64,000 nt of DNA from Erythrophleum ivorense (Eukaryota; Streptophyta; Magnoliopsida; Fabales; Fabaceae). The notes beneath the pieces are model-generated. The model ran no database searches, was not told where the DNA came from, and was given only the letters and a program-made list of their open reading frames with translations. The translations under genes and the position numbers were made by a program. Of this stretch, positions 1 through 9,086 are shown piece by piece (the stretch's first letter is position 1; every line of letters starts with the position of its first letter). The stretch is taken from contig JAIUCV010000076.1 of assembly GCA_026724425.1 (NCBI GenBank), forward strand, positions 1,387,501-1,451,500, read 5' to 3'.

Positions 1-1918
1 TCTAAACCCAAAGGCTCCTCCGAAATAGCACAAAGACGCAATGTACTAATCTCGCTGACCAAGGCCTCAACACCACGCTCTCTATCTGAATCAACCCTCC
101 GTCGACTCAAAGCATCTGCCACCAAATTGGCCTTGCCTGGATGATAAACAATATCCAGGTCATAGTCTGCCAGAAACTCCACCCAACGCGTCTGTCTCGC
201 ATTCAGCAAAGGCTGAGTGAAAATATGCTGTAGACTCTTGTGATCTGTAAAGATCTGCACTCTACCACCATAAAGATAAGACCTCCAAATCTTGAGTGCA
301 AAAACCACTGCTCCCAACTCAAGATCATGTGTAGGACGGTTGCGCTCACTGCCCTGCAACTGCCTCGAAGCATAGGCAATCACTCTGCCCTCCTGCATCA
401 AAACACAACCAAGTCCAACACCTGAAGCATCTGTGTACACAACATATGGCTTCCCCGGGTCGGGTAATGCCAAAACAGGTGTACTAATCAACATCTCCTT
501 GAGCTTCCCAAAGCTCTCCTCGCACTCCGGCGACCACACAAACGGCACATCCTTGCCAGTCAACCTCGTCATCGGCTGAGACATACTCGCAAACCCCTTG
601 ACGAACCTCCTGTAGTAGCCTGCTAAACCCAGAAAACTCCTGATCTCGGTAGCACTACTCGGTCTAGGCCAATCTCTGATAGCCTCAATCTTAGCCGGAT
701 CCACAGAAACTCCCTCTGCAGAAACAATATGGCCAAGAAAACCCATCTCCCTCTGCCAAAAGCTGCACTTGCTCAACTTAGCAAACAGCTTCTGCTCTCG
801 AAGCTTCTCCAACACAAGCCTCAAATGAGTCGCATGCTCCTCTGGACTCCTCGAATACACCAAAATGTCATCAATGAAAATAATGACAAACACATCCAGA
901 AACTCCCTGAACACGTCGTTCATCAACCTCATAAACGCTGCCGGCGCATTAGTCAAACCAAAAGGCATGACCACAAACTCGAAATGCCCATACCTCGTCC
1001 GAAAAGCTGTCTTCCGAACATCTGCCTCATCTATCGGAATCTGATGATAACCCGATGCCAAGTCAATCTTGGAGAACCAAGTAGCACCTCTCAACTGATC
1101 CAACAACTCATCGATCCTCGGAAGTGGGTACCTGTTCTTCACTGTGACTCGGTTAAGTCCCCGGTAATCAATACACAACCGAAAACTGCCATCCTTCTTC
1201 TTAACGAACAACACTGGTGCTCCCCACGGCGAAACACTAGGTCTGATGAACCCTTTACTCAAAAGGTCCTCTAGCTGCTTCTTCAGCTCTGCCATCTCTG
1301 CTGGAGCCATCCTGTAAGGTGTCTTCGATATCGGAGCTGTCCCGGGCTCTAATTCAATCGTGAAAGGATCTGACCGAGATGGTGGCAATCCCTTCAGCGA
1401 CCGAAACACATCCTCAAAATCCTGGACAACCTGAATATCCTGCAGACTCACCTCACCACTGGACTCTGTCATAGTGATTGTCGCCAAATAAGCTTCGCAG
1501 CCCCGCTCTAACAACTGCTCTGCCTGAATAGCTGAAATCACTATACTCCCCGAAGTCGGTCTCACTCCCTGATAAACCAACTTCCCTGCATCCTGCTCAA
1601 ACACCACTCTACCTCTGTAGCAATCCAGATGAACTCGGTATAGAGATAACCAGTCCATCCCCAAAATCACGTCATACAGTTCCACCGGACTGATGACTAA
1701 ATCTGCTGGCATAGACTGCCCCGCAATACGCACATCAACTGCTCTAGCTCTGCCCGAAGTAGCCAAATAACCACCACCAGCCACCTTGACAAAGCCTGAA
1801 GCCTCGCCATCGCTACTCCGAATACCACTACCCTCAGCTCTCTCCGGAGTTATGAAGCAATTAGATGCTCCCGAGTCAAACAGAACGTGAGACTCAAAAC
1901 CTCCAACTAACAAGGTCC
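1..1918 (-). CDS. TE1 pol (protease, reverse transcriptase, RNase H; partial)
   Basis: The minus-strand frame is open from the proposed splice acceptor at 1919/1918 to the window edge, about 639 codons. The aspartic protease motif DSGAS lies about 15-20 codons in. The RT core is at about 700-1250 (the FIDD active-site block is near 870-880), followed by the RNase H domain with its YTDAS motif, ending near the DALSR block at about 110. TE2 stops at the codon after VD in this block (18693-18695, TGA). TE1 has TCA there (VDSD) and stays open. Integrase must lie outside the window. The 181-codon ORF on the opposite strand at 729-1274 is an antisense shadow and is not annotated. Confidence 0.9.
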
Positions 1919-2032
1919 CTACACAATTCCACAAGTGTTGAGAACCTCCAACTCTATCACAGTAAAATAACAGAAACAGACAACACCAACAATTCTACCT
2001 TAAGAATTTAAAAGTCTGAGTCAAGATTTTAC
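1919..2032 (-). other. Putative intron at the gag-pol junction of TE1
   Basis: On the minus strand gag runs to ATC ACA G, followed by GTAAAATC (donor at 2032-2031). A TGTGTAG acceptor (AG at 1920-1919) is followed by GG ACC TTG. Removing the 114 bases fuses gag and pol in frame as ..QITG-TLLVGG.., leading straight into the protease. Unspliced RNA would instead terminate Gag at 1995-1997 after 11 intron-encoded codons. TE2 has the same donor, acceptor and phase (16749-16863, 115 bases). Splicing itself is inferred; a frameshift, bypass or re-initiation mechanism is an alternative. Confidence 0.6.
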
Positions 2033-3470
2033 CTGTGATCTGGCCTGACTGACTGGTCTGGCCCACCTCTGCTGAAGTATACACTCTCGGCGCTCCACCT
2101 GACTGCAACGCCACAACCTGCGCTGCTGACTGAATCGCCAACGGCTGAATCGCCGCTGCCACTGCTCTCTGCTGCAACTTGGGACACATAGTCTTGATAT
2201 GCCCCGGCTCCCTGCAGTAGTAGCACACTGTCGACTCTCTGGATCCCGCCCTCTTGGGGCAAGTCGCAACTCTGTGATCCAGACTCCCACAACCGAAACA
2301 CCCACCCGTACTCGGGCTACTAGCAGATATCTCGTCTGCTCTCCTCTTCTGGCCCTGCGCAGGCCTACTGCCCCTGCCGTAACCAGAACTGTGACCTCTG
2401 CGCTGCTGATGCTGCTGCTGGCCCCGAGGATGGGTAGCAGGAGCAACTGCAACTGGCACAACTGCCGTACTCACCGGCTCACGCAAGTCCTCCTCAATGG
2501 ACGCTGCCAACTCCACTAAACCAGCTCTGGTGTGGTACATACCACCTCTGCACTGCGTCCTGATGTTCCTCCGAAGCCCCTGGAGAAACCGCGACGTCAA
2601 TGCCCGCTCACTGACCAGCTCGCCACCCGAATGAACCAGCAACCTGCAGAACTCTGCATCATAATCCCGGACAGACCTCTCGCCCTGCGTCAAGTCTAAG
2701 AATCTCAACTGCAGCCTGTCACGAGCCTCCTGAGGGAAAAACTTGTGGTTGAACTCCTCGACGAAGTCAACCCAAGTCCAAACCTCTCTCCTGGTCCTAA
2801 CAGACCTCCACCACAAATGTGCATCACCTCCAAGGTAGTGCACTGCCAACTCAACCTGAAACTGTGCCGGACAACGAACAGAATCGAAGTTCCTCTCTAA
2901 CCTCTGACGCCACTCGTCAGCCTGCTCTGGAGTAACACCGCCCTCAAACGTAGGCGTACCAATCCTCTGCATCTCCCTCATCATCTCACGATAAGGAGAA
3001 AACCCAACTGCAACACCCTGCTGCACCGCAGCCTCCTGCTGCTCAACAAAACCGGCACCAACATGTGCCCCGGCACCAACATGTGCCCCGGCACCAACCT
3101 GTGCCCCGGCCGCTGGAGGTGCAACCGGAGCCTGCTGTGGAACTGCCTCTGGAAGACGTGCCAAAAGCTGCGTCAGTAGCCCCACAATCAAATCACCCTG
3201 AGCAAGAGCCGCGCCCCCACCGGGAACTGCTCCTGCCCCCGCGCCACCCCCGACGCCCAAACTAGCCCCACCGGCTAACGAAACAGACTGTGTCACCGAC
3301 GCTGCTGCCACACTAGGCGCCGCACTCTCCACTGAGGCCTCAGCCTCTGGCACTCCACGACCAGCACCCCGACCTCCACGACCCGCTGCTCGCCCACCGC
3401 GACCAGCTCCTCTGCCCCCACGGGCTGCACCGCGACCACGACCACGGCCACGACCACGACCTGCGTCCAT
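1995..3470 (-). CDS. TE1 gag (capsid-nucleocapsid), 491 codons unspliced
   Basis: The start ATG is at 3470. The N-terminus (residues 1-45) is a striking Arg/Gly/Ala tract of RGRGRG repeats, followed by an Ala/Gly/Val-rich linker containing three GAHVGA repeats near residues 125-140. The Ty3-type capsid domain (retrotrans_gag) is at about residues 165-300 and includes WW..VRTRREVWTW and FFPQEARDRL. Two CCHC zinc knuckles lie near residues 385-430 (CFGCGSLDHRVATC and CYYCREPGHIKTMC). Spliced Gag-Pol would leave this frame at 2033. The protein packages element RNA into cytoplasmic particles. The frame is intact, whereas the TE2 copy is broken. Confidence 0.93.
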   Translation of the reverse strand: MDAGRGRGRGRGRGAARGGRGAGRGGRAAGRGGRGAGRGVPEAEASVESAAPSVAAASVTQSVSLAGGASLGVGGGAGAGAVPGGGAALAQGDLIVGLLTQLLARLPEAVPQQAPVAPPAAGAQVGAGAHVGAGAHVGAGFVEQQEAAVQQGVAVGFSPYREMMREMQRIGTPTFEGGVTPEQADEWRQRLERNFDSVRCPAQFQVELAVHYLGGDAHLWWRSVRTRREVWTWVDFVEEFNHKFFPQEARDRLQLRFLDLTQGERSVRDYDAEFCRLLVHSGGELVSERALTSRFLQGLRRNIRTQCRGGMYHTRAGLVELAASIEEDLREPVSTAVVPVAVAPATHPRGQQQHQQRRGHSSGYGRGSRPAQGQKRRADEISASSPSTGGCFGCGSLDHRVATCPKRAGSRESTVCYYCREPGHIKTMCPKLQQRAVAAAIQPLAIQSAAQVVALQSGGAPRVYTSAEVGQTSQSGQITGKILTQTFKFLR

Positions 3471-3676
3471 CTCTCTGCACTACCACCAAGTACAGAAAAA
3501 GAGCAAAGGTCAAAACACAGACACAAAACCAAAACACACCAAATACCCAACTCACTTACCCGCGGAAAACTGGAAGACCGAGAGGATGAGACTAGGCCAA
3601 TAACTGACTAACTCACATAATCAATTAACCACATAGTCCAATTCATCCAATTCTAACAGTCCTAAAACCGACTACT

Positions 3677-3687
3677 CTCTGATACCA
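3677..3687 (-). other. TE1 primer binding site (initiator tRNA-Met)
   Basis: The minus strand reads TGGTATCAGAG three bases after the LTR's terminal CA. This complements the 3' end of plant initiator tRNA-Met, the usual primer for first-strand synthesis in this group. Confidence 0.93.
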
Positions 3688-3690
3688 AAA

Positions 3691-5054
3691 TGAAACAACC
3701 AAATTTTTTTTTTTTTTAAATAATTAGCCCAGATTAATATTCCCATAAATATTAATCCTCAACAGCTAATTCAACAACACAATGCGGAAGAAAACAATAA
3801 TATTATTAAATCATAAATAACCGTTCAACAATAACCAATAAAGAAATAAACCAATAAAACCAATAACCAATAAGCAATAAGCAACCTAAGCCGGTTTGCT
3901 ACATTATTAAAATAAAGTCTAACACCCTAAACTCATGAATTTCTGGTCAACCATAACAACAAAGCCAGAATCAAATTCCTAATCTCATCATCCTCTTCTC
4001 TCGGTCTCTTTCCGCGGAAGAACATTGCTGTTACCTGCATCACATTACGAAAGAGATGCGTAAGTATTATCATAAATACTTAGTGAGTGGATCATCCTGC
4101 CTACAGGCCAATTACGTCAACAATAGACAATACATCACAATAATCAACCACAATAACAATGCTCAACATTAATCAACAGTATAAACCATCCCTGTCAGGA
4201 AACACCCACGTTTCCTGACACCCAGGTTGGTGTCGACCGACACCTCTATGGTGTCGATCGACGCCAGCCTCCCGAGTGTCGATCGACACTCATCGAGTGT
4301 CGCTCGACACCGGCTCGACGCCCAGAAACCAGAAGCTACGAAAATCACATTCCAAAATCGCAATAACACAAAATCTAGGGGTTTTCAACGCCCCAATACT
4401 ATCAAAACACGAAATCCAGCATAAACAACTCAAGAACACAACCAAAACTCGAAATCAAACAATCTCTATTGATCAACGGGCCTACAGTCACGCACTCACC
4501 TTAGAACGGATAGAAAGGAGCAAAGGGAGATGAACAAGGAAGAATAAGCCTCAAATCGATTCTCCAAACACCAAAATCGCCCAGAAATCACCCTCCTTCT
4601 CTCTGCAACTTGTTTTTCTCGAAAACTGTGCCTCTGCTCGCGGCCACAGGGTTTTATTCGAGAACTAGGGCTTCTTTCGCCCAAAACCGCGCTAAACCGA
4701 ACTCACTCAAATCGAACCGACCGATTTCACCATAACCGGTGTCGATCGACACCCTCCCTTGGTGTCGGTCGACACCACTCGACCAAACCAACTCCAATTG
4801 CAAATCGATCGACTTAAACCGGAAATCAAACCCGAAAACCGGTGTCGGGTGTCGATCGATACTAGTCGTTCAGAAGAATTTAACACACTTTCTTCGCGAT
4901 GCTTGAACCTTAGACCGACTGCACAACAATCAAACAAGAACATGCACAGCCAATCCTCAATTCACACCTCTAAGAGCATGTGCCAACTACTCCCGAACCC
5001 CTAGCATCGTCCAACACCACTTCCAAAACAACTTTCTGGTTCACGGATGTTACA
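3691..5054 (-). repeat. TE1 5' LTR (1364 bp)
   Basis: On the minus strand it starts TGTAACATCC (5054) and ends GGTTGTTTCA (3691), giving the TG..CA ends seen in both LTRs of TE2. It contains an oligo-A/T run beside the inner end and clusters of the TGTCGATCGACA palindrome (listed separately). Length differs from the TE2 LTRs (1338 and 1298 bp) partly because of palindrome-repeat copy number. Confidence 0.93.
4230..4862 (-). promoter_or_regulatory. TE1 LTR palindrome clusters (GTGTCGATCGACAC)
   Basis: Clusters at 4230-4312, 4738-4779 and 4840-4862 hold near-perfect palindromes of the form GGTGTCGATCGACACC, with variants GTCGACCGAC, GTCGGTCGAC and GTCGCTCGAC. They are CpG-rich islands in an AT-rich LTR and recur at the same relative places in the TE2 LTRs. 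A dimeric transcription factor or chromatin protein site is inferred from symmetry and conservation only. Confidence 0.6.
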
Positions 5055-7263
5055 ATTGTTGTCAAATGCAACAACCGCTACCACACGCAAAAGCTCCGTT
5101 TGCGGGTGGCAGCGAGAGAACCAATCAAGCCCTAAGATGATTTAGAATAAAAATGGCCAAAACTTTCACTGCTAATTAAATCATCCACACAAAAGGTAGG
5201 AGTATAGTTTCACTTGACATTATTTCAAAGCATCCACACCAAATCATCCACACGTGGTATTGTTTCACTTGACATCATTTCAAAACATCCACATCGAATC
5301 ATCCACACGTGAATTGTATGGATATATTTGTATGAATGAAGTTGTATATATTAATTATTCAAGAGTTGAATGAAATTTGGAATTGTGATAATTTTCTTGG
5401 ATTATACATATGTTTTCTTCTATATCATGATCAAATTAGAAGCAATAATCACCACATGAGGTGGAAGCATGGTGAAGAGGGTGAGAGGAGGTGAGGAGAG
5501 AGATTATTGCACATGAGTTGGAAGTGTGGAAAAAGACGGTGAGAGGAGGTGAGGAGAGAGATCATAGGAAGTGATGGTGGAAGATAGGTTTACTTTTAGC
5601 TAAGGAGATTATTGTCTTTTACCCATGTGAAAGTCCTTTGATTTCAAGAAATGCCTCAACTTGTAATATATAAGTGAAAAAATGTGTCTAGGTGTAATTT
5701 TCTGAAATGTAGAGGAAAAGCAAGTTATAAACGATATACAGATTTTATATAACAAGCTCAAATCTGAAGTGTAAGGTCGTATCAAGCAAACTAATTTGTT
5801 ACCTAAAAGCCTAAACGTTAATATAAGTAGACATCTTGATTCAAAAATCAGATCACAAACTAATGAACTACTATATCAATGTTTACCACAAAGACTCTCA
5901 GTTTCAATTTCGAGACACAACAACGCCACCGAAATCGAAATGATACTTTCTTTCAATCGTCTATCAGTTTAAACTTAACTACCGAAGAAACTAAATAATA
6001 AAACAAAGAAAAAGAACAAGCGAAACCCTAATTCATTATGCATCCAAATTGTACAGTAAATGGTGTTGCCTTCTTTTTCTCTTGACAATGTAAATCGATA
6101 AACCGAAGTCAAATCACAAAACTTACATTTACTAGTGGTTTCGAATTCTTCCAATTTCACTCGTACTCTTTCTTATTTTAACTTGTACTCGAGTTTCGAA
6201 ACTGGAAGATCAGATTCGTAACGATGCGAATTAATGGTTTTCGGCAAAGTAAATCCAAATCGACTTAAGAAATTTAGAGATTTAGGAAAATGAAGAAGAA
6301 TGGATTTCGGAGTTTGACAGTGGTAAGAGACAGAGTAGTGACGCATCTGTTAAAGGTGAAGGAGATGAGAGCATCTCCGGTGGTGAGAAACCCATAGAGT
6401 TTCTCATCATATAATAATACTAAGATTTTGTAATTTAGCAAACTTCTTGAGTAGACTTCCCATATTCTTTTTTTTTGTTTTAACATAATTTGTCTTAATT
6501 GATTTGAATTGATTCATTTCTATGCAAATTTATTTTACATAGATAGGACTTGTCTGTGTTTATATTAAGTGTAAATATTTGTATCAAAATATTCTTTTAT
6601 AAATTTTTAACTTTAAGTTTAAGATTTTATTATTTAGTAGACTTTTTGAATAGACTTCACACAGTTTATAAGTTACAAACATAATTTATCTTAGTTGACT
6701 TAAATGGATTCATTTTTATTTTATTTTATTTTTCATAGATACCAAATGTTTATATTTTATTTATGTATAAAAAAATTTAATCAAATGAATTTTATAATTT
6801 AAATTTAAGGTATAGGTACAAAGTTGACTTCATTATCTACCATATAGTAAATTTTGTGAGTAGATTTCATACGGGTAAAACAGATATTATGACTAACGTT
6901 TTTTCTTTTGTTCCTAAGGAAATGGTTTGTAAGTTCACTATTCTAATAGATTAGTTTTGCCAAAAATACAATAAAGAGTCTAGTTTTGCATTAGAAATCA
7001 AATTTTGGTCTATATGAATTTTGGTCTATACGAAGCAATTCTCCTATATTTGTTTTAGTAAAGCAACCGTTACAAATATTATGTGAAACTTTTCGCACAC
7101 ATTTGTTTGTAACTTTATATGTTCACTAATCTACATTCGTTTTTAATGATTTCATAATCGGATGTATTATTAGTATTTTTATATAGCGTGATTACATATA
7201 ATAATATATATTGTTCAAATAGACTAATTCGTTTAACTTGGCAGATGACTGCATTCTAATATA
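5055..7263. other. AT-rich intergenic DNA with short direct repeats
   Basis: No gene is recognised. Two tandem-type repeats are visible. An approximately 60-bp unit containing TTTCACTTGACAT and ATCCACACGTG recurs at about 5205-5320. A unit of about 60 bp containing GGTGAGAGGAGGTGAGGAG recurs at about 5480-5570. The rest is AT-rich and lacks long open frames; frames such as 5975-6160 and 6274-6486 show no family features. Confidence 0.5.
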
Positions 7264-7310
7264 CTAGTGTATGACCCGCACAGCAGTGCAGTGCGAGATT
7301 ATGTTTTTTT
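7264..7310 (-). mobile_element. Helitron 3' terminus (minus strand)
   Basis: On the minus strand this ends in CTAG followed by T, preceded at a short distance by a GC hairpin (arms CGCAC and GTGCGG) in otherwise AT-rich DNA, the signature of a Helitron 3' end. The same 40-bp end recurs at 8255, so the two belong to one family. I could not place the 5' TC end of this copy; it may be truncated or interrupted. Confidence 0.6.
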
Positions 7311-8254
7311 TTTTTGTTTTTTTTTTTTTTTTATAACATGTTTTAATTTTAGTGTTAATTTTAGAGTTGTATGTTTTTTATGTTAAAACTGTCAAATATA
7401 TTGTTAATTTGAATCTAAATTTTTGTATTAAGTGATTCAAATTTTGATGTATTAATTAGACTGTCTTTATTTATTAATAATTAAGAAAAAGAAAATACAA
7501 TAACCAAACACATGTCCAGACAATAAAAATATTACATCATGGTTATGTTATAACTGTTATACCAACTTATCCATAATCTGAATAACTCAAAACTTTTATA
7601 TACTCTTGAACAAAATATGTTTGTGGTTCTAGTTTAATAAAAAATGAAAAATACATTTATGGATAGACTTCAAAATCATGTAGTGACATTATATAGAACC
7701 CGAAACAGAAAAGAATCAAGGAAAGAAGTGTGGTGTGTTGCCGACAGATGATTCTTTTTCCAACGATAGTAAAATCCATTGTAAAAACATATGTCCAAAA
7801 AAAAAATAATAATAACCAAACACCTGTCAAAACAGATGTCTTCCGTAGAATACTACTGTGCGAATCTTAGTCTTACGAATGAATTGTCTTCCACGTTCCA
7901 TTTGCTCTTTTTGCTCGTTAATTTTGTTTGTTTATGAGATTTCAGTTTTTTACTCTCCGAAACCATCATCAATTGCTAAACTCTACGAAATATTTTTTTA
8001 GATTGCTTTAATTTAGAGAAGCATGAGAGAAATCGTGAAAATTCAATTTAGGAAATTTGCAAACTTCAGTGACAACCAGATCTGGAATTCTCAGGTCATT
8101 AAGCAAATTCTCCATATGATCTTCCTGCCATGTCGATTTCCAGTTATCGTTAAAGTGGATTATGGGTTTAATTTGTGTGTGACTTTCATTACAAAAGTCT
8201 TGGTTTTTTTGTTTTATTTTATTTAGTATCAAAGTTGTTTCGATTTGGTATTAT

Positions 8255-8633
8255 CTAGTGTATGACCCGCACAGCAGTGCAGTGCGGGAATATGTTTTTG
8301 TTTTTTTGCTTTTTTTTTTTTATAATATGTTTTTCTTTTTGCAGATTTTTAATAGAGAATGTATAAAACGGAAATCTTTGAAAACGGAAATCTTAGATTA
8401 TGGTATTATCTAGAGAATACATAAAATGGAAATCTTTGATTATGGTATTATTATCTATTCTAAAAAGAATTGATTGTTGGTTTAATTGAACCAAACATTG
8501 GTTTGATTTAAGTGACATTTTAGATTACTAAATTAACCCTAACTAAACCTGTTTCCAAACAATTATCTTCACAAAAAGAGATGGTTTTTTGGTCCAAAAA
8601 AAGAGATGTACTTCTCAATTAATATTAAAGAGA
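8255..8633 (-). mobile_element. Short non-autonomous Helitron (about 379 bp)
   Basis: The minus-strand 5' end at 8633 reads TCTCTTTAATATTAATTGAG, the Brassicaceae Helitron start seen also at 56699. The 3' end (8255) is CTAG preceded by a perfect 7-bp hairpin CCCGCAC/GTGCGGG (8266-8272 and 8282-8288). The flanking bases are A on the 5' side and A (rather than the usual T) on the 3' side. It has no coding capacity. Confidence 0.65.
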
Positions 8634-9086
8634 TTTATTTTAGACTAGTCCATAATCCGTAGATAAGGTATATATTTGTTCTTCTGTTTTCTTCTTCTTT
8701 CTATTTATCATGCTTCAGCAAGGTTTTTTTGTTGTCTCGTGCATATCTTGTTTGGCTGGCTAATTTAGTTTTATTTTAAAAAAAAAGAATCAAACTAAAA
8801 TTTATTTCTCTCATTTCGCGATAAGTATTTTTCTTCAGATGGTGGACTGATTGGGTTAGACACAGACTATAATTCCAGTTTTTAAAAGTTATGACACCAT
8901 TCAAATACTGCAGGCCGAATTCAGACCAAACATTAATGCAACCTTTGGCAGGTAGGTATATCCCGCCACGTCTAGAAATTTAAGTGGAATTTCTTCACAT
9001 TTAAATATTTTGAGTGGAATTATGAAATTGTATAAAATGTTAGATATTTTTTTTGGGCCAGAGATGTTTCTTGATCGTCAAGCAAC
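8634..9086. other. Intergenic spacer downstream of MATE gene A
   Basis: No gene, repeat or clear signal was recognised in this AT-rich stretch beyond the likely 3' untranslated region of gene A. Confidence 0.4.

Larger units (their letters stand above)
1..5054 (-). mobile_element. TE1: Ty3/gypsy chromovirus (Tekay/Del-like), partial, minus strand
   Basis: Read on the minus strand the order is LTR (5054-3691), primer binding site (3687-3677), gag (3470-2033), a short intron-like gap, then protease-RT-RNase H running off the window start. It is about 90% or more alike by eye to TE2 (13788-22073), which supplies the missing integrase and chromodomain layout. The family assignment rests on the CCHC Gag, the DSGAS protease and the RT/RNase H in one polyprotein, and the chromodomain-like tail seen in TE2. 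The far LTR lies outside the window, so the target duplication cannot be tested; the five bases after the LTR end (5055-5059) are ATTGT. Unlike TE2, no stop is visible in gag or in the visible part of pol, so this copy looks young. Confidence 0.95.

Noticed and set aside
729..1274. 181-codon ORF opposite TE1 pol, with a same-length counterpart opposite TE2 pol (17508-18053)
   Set aside because: It lies exactly antisense to the conserved RT, so its conservation is explained by RT codons. No start context or known domain supports it.
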